Assembly: GCA_946061355.1 (NCBI GenBank)
Contig: CAMGRE010000002.1
Coordinates: forward strand, 1-33,978
Direction: 5' to 3'
Source: an uncultured bacterium
GTDB taxonomy: Bacteria; Bacillota; Clostridia; Lachnospirales; Lachnospiraceae
DNA: 33,978 bases
This document shows, in pieces, positions 24,231 through 32,294 of this stretch (position 1 is its first letter; each line of letters begins with the position of its first letter). Below the pieces are notes generated by a model that was given only the letters and a program-made list of their open reading frames with translations, made no database searches and had not been told where the DNA came from. Both the position numbers and the translations under genes were made by a program.

Positions 24231-26143
24231 AGCATGGATATGTGAAAGTAGCGGCGGTGACGCCAAAGATCAGGGTGGCGGATCCGGCCTGGAACAGAGC
24301 GCAGATCTGCGAAAAGATCGGGGAAGCATATCAGGCGGGAGCCAGAATCATGGTATTTCCGGAACTGTGTCTGACCGGCTATACGTGTAATGACCTGTTT
24401 TTACAGGACAGGCTTTTGTCTGAGAGCATGGAGCAGCTTAAGCAGCTTGCGGATTTTACGGAAGGGTATGATGCGCTGATCTTTGTGGGCATGCCGCTCG
24501 TGTATCAGCATAAGCTCTATAACGTGGCTGCGGTGCTGCAGGACGGAAAAGTGCTTGCCTTTATTCCGAAGACGCATATCCCGAGCTACGGCGAATTTTA
24601 TGAAGCGAGACATTTCACGCCGGGAAATGCAAAACCGGTGATGTATCGCTTTGAGGATGAGGAGATTCCTTTCGGTACGCATCTCTTATTTCAGGCGGAC
24701 ACCATGGAGGGACTCATGGTGGGGTGCGAGATCTGCGAGGATGTCTGGGCGCCCGCTCCGCCCAATACGGGGCTTGCCATGGCGGGAGCGACGGTGATTG
24801 TGAACCTGTCCGCATCCAACGAGACGGTTGGCAAGGATGAATACCGCGAGATGTTAGTGAAATCTGCCAGTGCAAGGCTGATTGCGGGATACATTTATAC
24901 GAGCGCGGGAGAGGGAGAGTCCACGCAGGATCTCGTGTTCGGCGGACACAATATTATTGCAGAGAACGGCAGCGTGCTCGCGCAGGCAAAAAGATTTGCC
25001 TGTGAGACGGTTTGTGCTGACCTTGACATTCACAGGCTCTGTTATGAGAGACGCCGGATGAATACGTACACAGAGAATCCGCAGGACGGACAGGATTACC
25101 GGGTGATTCCTTTCCATCTGGAAGAGGAAGACACGGAGCTTACCAGGACGTACCCGTGTATGCCGTTCGTGCCGGATGATGTGACAATGCGCGACAAGCG
25201 CTGTGATGAGATCCTTTCGATCCAGTCCTATGGGCTCAAAAAGCGGTATGAGCATACCGGCTGCAAAACGGCGGTTATCGGTATCTCAGGGGGCTTGGAT
25301 TCCACATTGGCGCTGCTCGTTACGGTGCGTGCTTTTGATATGTTAGAACTGCCTCGCCGGAATATCTATGCGGTGACGATGCCCTGCTTCGGAACGACGG
25401 ACAGAACGTATGACAATGCGTGCAGACTGGCGCACACTCTGGGAGCAACACTCGAGGAAGTGGATATCAGAGAAGCGGTCAGAGTGCATTTTAAGGATAT
25501 CAGGCAGGATGAGGAGAAACATGATGTAACCTATGAGAACGGTCAGGCGAGAGAACGCACACAGGTGCTGATGGATATCGCCAACCGCGAGAATGGTCTG
25601 GTGATCGGTACGGGAGATATGTCGGAACTGGCACTCGGGTGGGCGACCTATAACGGCGACCACATGTCCATGTACGGCGTGAACGCGGGTGTTCCCAAGA
25701 CGCTGGTGCGCCATCTGGTGCGTTATTATGCCGATACGTGCGGTGACGATGCGCTGACAGAGGTACTTCTTGATGTGCTCGATACACCGGTGAGTCCGGA
25801 ACTTCTGCCCCCTGTGGACGGGAAGATCTCACAGAAGACAGAAGATCTGGTGGGACCGTATGAGCTCCATGACTTCTTCCTGTACTACATGCTGAGACAG
25901 GGATTCCCTCCGCTAAAGATCTACAGGATCGCCCGTCGCAGTTTTGACGGACAGTATGACGACGAGACCATCAAAAAATGGCTCAAGACATTTTATCGCA
26001 GATTCTTTGCCCAGCAGTTTAAGCGTTCCTGCCTCCCGGACGGCCCGAAGGTCGGAAGCGTGGCAGTGTCTCCCAGAGGAGATCTGCGCATGCCTTCGGA
26101 TGCGAGCATGGAGGCGTGGAAGAAGGAACTCGATCAGTTATGA
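24227..26143 (+). CDS. nadE: Glutamine-dependent NAD+ synthetase
   Basis: A 638-residue two-domain enzyme that makes NAD+ from nicotinate adenine dinucleotide, ATP and glutamine. The N-terminal nitrilase-type glutaminase has its catalytic triad E46, K115 and C170 (in GCEICEDVW). The C-terminal ATP-pyrophosphatase domain has SGGLDST at 354-360 and GTGDMSELALGWATYNGDH further on. Both halves are complete, so it can use glutamine as ammonia source. It is the last gene of the coupled run from 22098 and ends 10 bases inside the convergent gene. Confidence 0.96.
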   Translation: MKHGYVKVAAVTPKIRVADPAWNRAQICEKIGEAYQAGARIMVFPELCLTGYTCNDLFLQDRLLSESMEQLKQLADFTEGYDALIFVGMPLVYQHKLYNVAAVLQDGKVLAFIPKTHIPSYGEFYEARHFTPGNAKPVMYRFEDEEIPFGTHLLFQADTMEGLMVGCEICEDVWAPAPPNTGLAMAGATVIVNLSASNETVGKDEYREMLVKSASARLIAGYIYTSAGEGESTQDLVFGGHNIIAENGSVLAQAKRFACETVCADLDIHRLCYERRRMNTYTENPQDGQDYRVIPFHLEEEDTELTRTYPCMPFVPDDVTMRDKRCDEILSIQSYGLKKRYEHTGCKTAVIGISGGLDSTLALLVTVRAFDMLELPRRNIYAVTMPCFGTTDRTYDNACRLAHTLGATLEEVDIREAVRVHFKDIRQDEEKHDVTYENGQARERTQVLMDIANRENGLVIGTGDMSELALGWATYNGDHMSMYGVNAGVPKTLVRHLVRYYADTCGDDALTEVLLDVLDTPVSPELLPPVDGKISQKTEDLVGPYELHDFFLYYMLRQGFPPLKIYRIARRSFDGQYDDETIKKWLKTFYRRFFAQQFKRSCLPDGPKVGSVAVSPRGDLRMPSDASMEAWKKELDQL

Positions 26144-26583
26144 CCCGCAGCCTTCTCGAGCGAAGCTTCCACGGCATTTAAGAGCAGGATGGAAGTATAA
26201 CGGCTGTCATCGGAGTATGTGATGCCTTCGAGTGACTGATTTTCGGTAATCTGTTCGGACAGTTCCTCAAAGGACGGTTCGATGAGAGGATACATGGTGG
26301 CGACTGCTTCGTCCAGATTGACGAGGCGCAGACTGTTGATGTTGTTTTCGTCCACAACGATCTCTACGTCCACCACGCTGCCGCCCAGTTCGATGGAGGT
26401 CGTGTAAATGCCGGGTGTGTAGGCGTTCACAGTCTGTTCTTCCTCACGGGATTTTTCCCTGTTTTTGGAAGGAAGAAACATGATGGCGAGCAGTACGATA
26501 AAAAGAATCCCCAGGGCGATGAAGATTCCGGTATAGATCAGTTCCTTCATGTGAAGGACGATGATTTTGGTTCTGGAACTCAT
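26134..26583 (-). CDS. Small membrane-anchored protein, FMN-binding-domain-like
   Basis: A 149-residue protein with one membrane segment (about 17-37), a short charged linker and an outer domain beginning YTPGIYTTSIELGGSVVDVEIVV. The GxYTxxxxLGGxxVxVxVxVD pattern and the closing SDDSRYTSILLLNAVEASLEKA resemble the fold of FMN_bind domains, but the flavin attachment motif (SGATxTS/T) is not preserved: DSRYTS takes its place. Flavin transfer to a threonine is therefore unlikely. The ATG at 26583 is chosen because the upstream frame is untypical; the ribosome site is weak, and an ATG at 26550 is an alternative. It converges on nadE with a 10-base overlap. Confidence 0.68.
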   Translation of the reverse strand: MSSRTKIIVLHMKELIYTGIFIALGILFIVLLAIMFLPSKNREKSREEEQTVNAYTPGIYTTSIELGGSVVDVEIVVDENNINSLRLVNLDEAVATMYPLIEPSFEELSEQITENQSLEGITYSDDSRYTSILLLNAVEASLEKAAGHN

Positions 26584-26664
26584 TGGATATGATCCCCGTT
26601 CATAAATATTATTTATATAATGTATTACTGTGCCGCCCGGGATATGACAGGGACGAATCACATC

Positions 26665-26694
26665 TTGACAAACGCACAGTCCGGTTGTTATGAT
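26665..26694 (+). promoter_or_regulatory. glnA promoter
   Basis: TTGACA (26665-26670), 18-base spacer, TATGAT (26689-26694). The predicted first transcribed base is near 26701, directly at the foot of the hairpin described next. Confidence 0.65.
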
Positions 26695-26705
26695 GTACAC
26701 AGAAC

Positions 26706-26742
26706 AAGGGCGTTCTTACACAAGGGGTAAGAATGCCCTTTT
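26706..26742 (+). promoter_or_regulatory. Leader hairpin upstream of glnA, possible attenuator
   Basis: A 14-bp stem with one G-U pair: 26706-26719 (AAGGGCGTTCTTAC) with 26727-26740, around a seven-base loop (ACAAGGG), then TTTT and C. It resembles an intrinsic terminator lying in the 5' leader, about 75 bases before glnA. A second small hairpin, GTATAGG/CCTATAC (26747-26753 with 26757-26763), follows with a run of A. Because clostridial glnA genes are known to be controlled by ANTAR antitermination and an ANTAR gene lies just downstream, this is a plausible regulatory target. Confidence 0.55.
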
Positions 26743-26816
26743 CATCGTATAGGAACCCTATACAAAAAAAGAAGTGGAAGATCACGAAAGTGTGGAAAAA
26801 GAAAGGGATGGATAAC

Positions 26817-28148
26817 ATGAAAACGTATACCAAAGAGGACATTTTACAGCTCGTACAGGATGAAGATGTGGAGTTCATCCGGCTGCAGTTTACAGATATC
26901 ATGGGAAATCTGAAAAATGTGGCGATCACATCGAGCCAGCTTGAGAAAGCGCTTGACAACAAATGCATGTTTGACGGCTCCTCCATCGAGGGCTTCGTCA
27001 GGATTGAGGAGTCGGATATGTATCTGTATCCGGACTTCAGTACACTCGAAATTTTCCCGTGGAGACCGCAGCAGGGCAAGGTGGCGAGGCTGATCTGCGA
27101 TGTATACCGCCCGAACGGGGAGCCTTTTGAGGGAGATCCGCGCTATGTGCTGCGCAGGGCGATCCGGGAAGCGGAGAAGATGGGATATACCTTTGCTGTG
27201 GGACCGGAGTGTGAATTCTTCCTGTTCCATACGGATGAGAACGGGCTGCCCACAACGATCACTCATGAGAAAGCAGGATATTTTGATTTGGGACCTGTAG
27301 ATTTCGGAGAGAACGCACGCCGTGATATGGTGCTGACACTGGAGGAGATGGGCTTTGAGATCGAGGCTTCCCATCATGAGGTCGCACCGGCACAGCATGA
27401 GATTGATTTCAAATATGATGAAGCGCTGCGCACGGCGGACAATATCATGACCTTCAAACTGACGGTCAAGAGTATCGCCAAGAGGCACGGGCTGCATGCC
27501 ACCTTTATGCCGAAGCCGAAATACGGCGTGAATGGCTCCGGTATGCACATCAACATGTCGCTCATGAAGGACGGAAAAAATATTTTCCATGACAGCAACG
27601 GGGAACTGGGGCTCTCCAAAGAGGCATATTATTTTATCGGCGGTATCATGAAGCATATGAAAGGGATGACGGCGATCACCAATCCGCTGGTAAATTCCTA
27701 CAAGCGTCTTGTGCCGGGCTATGAGGCACCGGTGTATATCGCATGGAGTGCAAAGAACAGGAGCCCGCTGATCCGCATTCCGGCAGCGAGAGATGAGGGA
27801 ACCAGGATTGAGCTTCGATCCCCGGATTCCTCGGCAAATCCGTATCTGGCGCTTGCGGTCTGCTTACAGGCAGGACTTGACGGTATCAGGAATCAGATCA
27901 TGCCGCCAAAGAGCGTTGACTGCAATATTTTCCAGATGACGGAGAAGGAACGGATCGAAAGTGGTATCGAGGAGATCCCAGGCACTCTGATCGAGGCGGT
28001 CAGCGAGATGGAGAAGGATCCCTTTATGAGAGAGGTGCTGGGGGATCATGTTTATGAAAAGTACATCACAGCAAAGAAGCAGGAGTGGCAGGACTACCGT
28101 TCTCAGGTGACTGACTGGGAGATTAACAGATATCTGAATCAGTATTAA
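26817..28148 (+). CDS. glnA: Glutamine synthetase, type I
   Basis: A 443-residue enzyme that makes glutamine from glutamate, ammonia and ATP. Its length and the segment FDGSSIEGFVRIEESDM (52-68), with R62 at the position that transmits glutamine feedback in Bacillus GSI-alpha enzymes, place it in the GSI-alpha class, which is not adenylylated. Metal- and glutamate-site motifs GPECEFFLFH, NGSGMHINMSL and RSPLIRIPAARDEGTRIE are intact. The ATG at 26817 is preferred over 26808 because AGGGATGG is correctly spaced only for it; the frame opens further upstream but those starts are in the leader. The ANTAR gene follows 47 bases after. Confidence 0.96.
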   Translation: MKTYTKEDILQLVQDEDVEFIRLQFTDIMGNLKNVAITSSQLEKALDNKCMFDGSSIEGFVRIEESDMYLYPDFSTLEIFPWRPQQGKVARLICDVYRPNGEPFEGDPRYVLRRAIREAEKMGYTFAVGPECEFFLFHTDENGLPTTITHEKAGYFDLGPVDFGENARRDMVLTLEEMGFEIEASHHEVAPAQHEIDFKYDEALRTADNIMTFKLTVKSIAKRHGLHATFMPKPKYGVNGSGMHINMSLMKDGKNIFHDSNGELGLSKEAYYFIGGIMKHMKGMTAITNPLVNSYKRLVPGYEAPVYIAWSAKNRSPLIRIPAARDEGTRIELRSPDSSANPYLALAVCLQAGLDGIRNQIMPPKSVDCNIFQMTEKERIESGIEEIPGTLIEAVSEMEKDPFMREVLGDHVYEKYITAKKQEWQDYRSQVTDWEINRYLNQY

Positions 28149-28195
28149 TCGGACACATCTTCGGAATATGACGAGAAGAGGACGGAGGTGTGCCG

Positions 28196-28741
28196 GTGAC
28201 CAGCATAGTGATAGTTTTTCCCAAAATTGAAGATGCCAAGAGCATGAAGAATGTTCTGGTACGCAGTGGGTATTCGGTTACGGCAGTCTGCTGCACGGGA
28301 GCGCAGGCGCTGGAGCAGGTCGATGGCCTGAATGACGGGATCGTGATCAGCGGCTACAAGATGACGGACATGGTATTCAGCGAATTGCGTGATTGTCTGC
28401 CGGCAGGGTTTGAGATGCTGTTGATGGCGTCGCGAAGCCTGATTGAGCAGTATGCGGGAGACGTGATCAGCCTTGCGATGCCGCTCAAGGTACATGAACT
28501 GATCGAGACTGTCGGCATGATGGTACAGGCAATCGAGCGCAGGCGGCGACGGATGAGGGCAGTGCCAAAGGAGCGTAATCCCGAGGAGGTTGCATTGATC
28601 CGGGATGCCAAGCGGCTCCTGATGGAGCGTAACAATATGACGGAGGAAGAAGCCCACAGATACATACAGAAGTGCAGCATGGACAGCGGCACGAATATGG
28701 TGGAGACGGCGCAGATGGTGCTGTCGATCATGAGAGTATAG
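28196..28741 (+). CDS. ANTAR-domain antiterminator with degenerate receiver (NitR-like)
   Basis: A 181-residue RNA-binding regulator. The C-terminal ANTAR domain (about 125-178) shows IRDAKRLLMERNNMTEEEAH and MVLSIM, the three-helix bundle that binds RNA hairpins. The N-terminal part (1-110) has the receiver fold but lacks the phospho-acceptor: the VLLD position reads VISG (50-53) and the acidic pair is replaced by PK; the lysine is kept (K98 in AMPLKV). It therefore cannot be switched by ordinary aspartate phosphorylation and may respond to another partner. The start is a GTG at 28196, seven bases after GGAGG. NitR-type proteins behind glnA in clostridia prevent termination in nitrogen genes. 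Confidence 0.88.
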   Translation: MTSIVIVFPKIEDAKSMKNVLVRSGYSVTAVCCTGAQALEQVDGLNDGIVISGYKMTDMVFSELRDCLPAGFEMLLMASRSLIEQYAGDVISLAMPLKVHELIETVGMMVQAIERRRRRMRAVPKERNPEEVALIRDAKRLLMERNNMTEEEAHRYIQKCSMDSGTNMVETAQMVLSIMRV

Positions 28742-28752
28742 AGAGGGTGGAT

Positions 28753-29610
28753 ATGGAAAAAAAGGCAAAAATAAAGTTTACCAAGATGCATGGCTGCGGC
28801 AATGATTATATTTATATCAATGGCGCGGAGTACAAAATCCCGGCACAGAATAAGCCGGAGTTTGTGCAGAGACTCAGCGACAGACATTTTGGGATCGGCG
28901 GCGACGGAGTGATCTTTATCAATCCTTCGGATGAGGCTGATTTTGAGATGGAGATGTACAATGCGGACGGTTCCCGGGCGGAGATGTGCGGCAACGGGAT
29001 CCGTTGTGTGGCAAAATATGTGTATGACAAAGGGATGACAGACCGGATACAGATCAGTATCATCAGTGCGGGAAAGATCAAATACCTGACATTGACGGTG
29101 GAGGACGGAAAAGTATCCACGGTCAGGGTGGATATGGGCAAGCCGGAGCTTAGCGCTTCCCTGATCCCGGTCATATCGGAGCATGAGCAGGTGGTGGATG
29201 AGGAGATCACGGTTGGCGAGAATGTTTATCGCATGACCTGTGTGTCGATGGGCAACCCGCATGCGGTTGTGTTTATGGACAATGTCGCAGATTTGGATCT
29301 CACGAAAATCGGCCCGCAGTTTGAACACCATGAGCGGTTCCCGAAGCGGATCAATACGGAGTTTGTGCGTGTCATCGACCGCAACACCGTGGAGATGCGT
29401 GTGTGGGAGCGCGGGACGGGCGAGACGCTTGCCTGCGGAACAGGGTGCTGTGCCACGGCGGTGGCATGTGTCCTGAATGGAAAGACGGAAGCTGACGTCA
29501 CGGTGAAGGTGCTTGGCGGAGAGATCCGCATACAGTGGGACAGGGAGGCTGACACGGTATTTATGACCGGTCCGGCGTCCACGGTATTTGAAGGGGAAAT
29601 TGACTTGTAG
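28753..29610 (+). CDS. dapF: Diaminopimelate epimerase
   Basis: A 285-residue cofactor-free epimerase that converts LL- to meso-diaminopimelate for lysine and peptidoglycan. The two catalytic cysteines are C79 in AEMCGNGIRC and C228 in ACGTGC; the N-terminus KFTKMHGCGNDY is typical. The ATG at 28753 is chosen because GAGAGGGTGG lies just before it and the protein starts like other DapF; upstream in-frame codons belong to the ANTAR gene's 3' end. It lies 12 bases after the ANTAR stop, so it is in the glnA transcript. Confidence 0.95.
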   Translation: MEKKAKIKFTKMHGCGNDYIYINGAEYKIPAQNKPEFVQRLSDRHFGIGGDGVIFINPSDEADFEMEMYNADGSRAEMCGNGIRCVAKYVYDKGMTDRIQISIISAGKIKYLTLTVEDGKVSTVRVDMGKPELSASLIPVISEHEQVVDEEITVGENVYRMTCVSMGNPHAVVFMDNVADLDLTKIGPQFEHHERFPKRINTEFVRVIDRNTVEMRVWERGTGETLACGTGCCATAVACVLNGKTEADVTVKVLGGEIRIQWDREADTVFMTGPASTVFEGEIDL

Positions 29611-29629
29611 TACGATCTCGTGCTAAAAT
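29600..29629 (+). promoter_or_regulatory. Possible internal dapL promoter
   Basis: TTGACT (29600-29605), 18-base spacer, TAAAAT (29624-29629) preceded by TGC (extended -10). It spans the end of dapF and would give dapL its own transcript in addition to read-through. Confidence 0.42.
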
Positions 29630-29710
29630 GTCGAGAGAAATTCTGCTGCGCGGATACGCATACACAGGGCATTATGCGCAGGCACATATATTTATCCGGA
29701 GGGAAAACAT

Positions 29711-30925
29711 ATGGTAAAAGTAAACGACAATTATTTAAAGCTGCCGGGCAGTTATCTTTTCTCCACGATCGGGAAAAAGGTGAACGCGTTTGCGGCAGAA
29801 CATCCTGATAAAAAGATCATCCGTCTGGGAATCGGCGATGTGACACAGCCGCTGGCTCCCGCGATCATCAAGGCGCTGCACGGCGCGGTGGATGAGATGG
29901 CGGATGCAGCTACTTTCAGAGGCTATGCGCCGGATCTGGGCTATGAGTTCCTGCGAAGCGCCATTGCGGATAATGACTATAAGGCAAGGGGCTGTGAGAT
30001 CGCGGCGGATGAGATCTTCGTGTCCGACGGCGCGAAGTGTGATTCCGGCAATATCCAGGAGATCTTCAGCGTGGACAATAAGATCGCGGTGTGCGATCCC
30101 GTTTATCCGGTCTATGTGGACACGAATGTAATGGCAGGTCGTACCGGCACGTATGACCCGGCAAAGGAGACATGGAGCGATGTCATCTATATGCCGTGTA
30201 CCGCGGACAATAATTTCGCTCCGGAACTTCCGAAGGAGACGCCGGATCTGATCTATCTGTGCTTCCCCAACAACCCGACCGGCTCCACGATCACGAAGAG
30301 CCAGCTGCAGGAGTGGGTGGATTATGCCAATAAAGTCGGAGCGGTGATCATCTATGATGCCGCTTATGAAGCGTATATCTCCGAGGCGGATGTGCCGCAC
30401 AGTATTTATGAGTGCGAGGGAGCCAGGACATGTGCGATCGAGTTGCATTCCTTCTCCAAGAATGCCGGATTCACCGGTGTGCGTCTCGGCTACACCGTGA
30501 TCCCGAAGGATCTTAAGGTGGGAGATGTGGCGCTCCATGCACTGTGGGCAAGACGCCACGGCACCAAATACAACGGTGCGCCGTACATTGTCCAGAGAGC
30601 GGGCGAGGCGGTATACTCCCCGGAAGGCAAGGCGCAGTTGAAGGAGCAGGTAGCGTATTACATGAAGAATGCCGCGTACATTCTCGAGGGATTGAAGGCA
30701 GCAGGCTACACCGTGTCCGGCGGTGTGAATGCGCCGTACATCTGGCTGAAGGCGCCGAACGGCATGACGAGCTGGGAATTCTTTGATTACCTGCTGGAGA
30801 ATGCCAATGTGGTGGGTACGCCGGGATCGGGCTTCGGACCGAGCGGTGAGACATACTTCCGCCTGACCGCATTCGGAAGCTATGAGAATACCGTGGAAGC
30901 GATTGAGAGAATTAAGAAGCTGTAA
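29711..30925 (+). CDS. dapL: LL-diaminopimelate aminotransferase
   Basis: A 404-residue PLP enzyme that converts tetrahydrodipicolinate directly to LL-diaminopimelate, bypassing the succinyl or acetyl route. Motifs: RLGIGDVTQPL near residue 38, GAKCDSGNIQEIF near 106, CFPNNPTG near 184 and the PLP lysine K250 in SFSKNAGFTGVRLGY. Its length and the VNDNYLKLPGSYLFS start are typical of DapL. The product feeds DapF, encoded upstream. GGAGGG lies 8 bases before the ATG. A bidirectional terminator follows. Confidence 0.96.
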   Translation: MVKVNDNYLKLPGSYLFSTIGKKVNAFAAEHPDKKIIRLGIGDVTQPLAPAIIKALHGAVDEMADAATFRGYAPDLGYEFLRSAIADNDYKARGCEIAADEIFVSDGAKCDSGNIQEIFSVDNKIAVCDPVYPVYVDTNVMAGRTGTYDPAKETWSDVIYMPCTADNNFAPELPKETPDLIYLCFPNNPTGSTITKSQLQEWVDYANKVGAVIIYDAAYEAYISEADVPHSIYECEGARTCAIELHSFSKNAGFTGVRLGYTVIPKDLKVGDVALHALWARRHGTKYNGAPYIVQRAGEAVYSPEGKAQLKEQVAYYMKNAAYILEGLKAAGYTVSGGVNAPYIWLKAPNGMTSWEFFDYLLENANVVGTPGSGFGPSGETYFRLTAFGSYENTVEAIERIKKL

Positions 30926-30934
30926 TATGGCATT

Positions 30935-30975
30935 AAAAAAGCCCGGGAGGCAGATCACCTTCCGGGCGCTTTTTT
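30935..30975. terminator. Bidirectional terminator between dapL and the convergent kinase gene
   Basis: The stem 30941-30950 (GCCCGGGAGG) pairs with 30958-30967 with one G-T pair, around a seven-base loop. It has AAAAAA on the left (30935-30940) and TTTTTT on the right (30970-30975), so it can stop dapL transcription rightwards and the kinase operon leftwards. Confidence 0.9.
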
Positions 30976-31000
30976 GCTTGGGGCGCTTTCTCATAATATG

Positions 31001-32290
31001 TTATACAGACATCGGCAACAACACGCGGAGAGAGAACAGTCCATTCTCGACATTAAAGCTGCAGAGCCCCCGATGACGCGAGACGATGCTCTGAATGCTC
31101 CGGCAGCCATACCCGTGGCCTTCCCGACCGGATACGGGCAGCCCGTCTTGCATGACGATCTCGCCGGCATAGGGATTGCAGATTTCGATGAGCAGTCGGT
31201 TCGGCTTTAATTCACAGTAGAACGTCACCTGTCTGTCCGATTCTTCCAGTGCGCAGACAGCGCGCATCGCATTTTCCAGACCGTTTGACAGCAGGGAACA
31301 CAGTTCGGTGTCGGAGATGGGGAGGTCTTTTGGCACTCCTGCATTGATATTCAGGCGAACCCTCATACGCTCCGCTTTGCCTGAATAGGACGAGCAGAGC
31401 AGGTTGACCAGTTCATTTTCACAGAACCGTTTCGGCGTGATAGCTTCCACATCGGCCTGCACCTTTTTGATGTATTCTTCCGCCTGCTGCGGTTTGCCCA
31501 GAGAGAGAAAGCCGTTAATCGTGTTCAGATGATGGCGCATATTGTGCCTGTAGACTGCCGTCTGCGTCTGTGCTTCATGCAGGAGCGAGATCTGCTCTTC
31601 TGCGGCGTTCAACTGCTGGCACAGCGCTGCCTGTGCGGTTTCAAGTTCTCTTTTCTGGTTGAGTTCCTTATAACTGTGGAGCAGCAAAAAGTAAAATACA
31701 AACACTTCCATTGTGGGGAGATGTCTCACGACATATCCGCTGACTGAGGAAAAAGAGGAAAAATCGACGTTCTGCGTAGCGAAAACATAGATATAGTACA
31801 GGAGCGGAACAATGGTATAACGCAGAAAAAGCCGGTTGCTGCCATATTTCAGAAGATAATTGAAGCCCTGCCGGAAAATGAGCTGTGCGATCAGGAGCGT
31901 GACGATATAGACGATCAGGTTGGAGATCAGCAGGATCAGGGGACCGTTATACTGACTCTGCAGGACAAAGTAGCTCACCATGACGGCAGGCGCAGTGAAG
32001 ATCATGGCAGAGAGGATCATAAAAAACATCTTGATGCCTCCGCACCTTGTGATGTACAGAAAGATCAGGAAAAAAGGCAGGTGCATGGTCAGAGGAATCA
32101 TTTTGCCGTATGCAGCCGATCCGACCTGCAGACGCAGTATATGATTGAAGACCGCCAGAAGCAGGATCAGCAGCGGAACCAGAAATTTCTGCATCCGGGT
32201 AAGCTCGCGGAAACGGATATCCATCAGGATCCAGAGGAGCGCCCAGACAAACAATAGCACCAATGCCGGGGAATACGTAACGATATGCAA
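31001..32290 (-). CDS. GHKL-type sensor histidine kinase
   Basis: A 429-residue kinase with about six membrane segments (1-205), a coiled region (205-245) and a cytoplasmic kinase. The phospho-histidine is H249 in YRHNMRHHLN, the N-box SNGLENAM is near 334-342, and the glycine box reads GHGYGCRSIQSIVSRH. It probably signals to the LytTR regulator encoded four bases upstream. The input signal is unknown; no pheromone gene was seen. Confidence 0.9.
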   Translation of the reverse strand: MHIVTYSPALVLLFVWALLWILMDIRFRELTRMQKFLVPLLILLLAVFNHILRLQVGSAAYGKMIPLTMHLPFFLIFLYITRCGGIKMFFMILSAMIFTAPAVMVSYFVLQSQYNGPLILLISNLIVYIVTLLIAQLIFRQGFNYLLKYGSNRLFLRYTIVPLLYYIYVFATQNVDFSSFSSVSGYVVRHLPTMEVFVFYFLLLHSYKELNQKRELETAQAALCQQLNAAEEQISLLHEAQTQTAVYRHNMRHHLNTINGFLSLGKPQQAEEYIKKVQADVEAITPKRFCENELVNLLCSSYSGKAERMRVRLNINAGVPKDLPISDTELCSLLSNGLENAMRAVCALEESDRQVTFYCELKPNRLLIEICNPYAGEIVMQDGLPVSGREGHGYGCRSIQSIVSRHRGLCSFNVENGLFSLRVLLPMSV

Positions 32291-32294
32291 ATGC

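Noticed and set aside
26640..26745. Canonical ANTAR tandem hexaloop motif before glnA
   Set aside because: I could not form two hairpins with six-base loops carrying A at 1 and G at 4; only the hairpin at 26706-26740 is convincing.
29735..30994. 419-codon minus-strand frame opposite dapL
   Set aside because: Shadow of a well-conserved gene; no ribosome site and no recognisable protein features.
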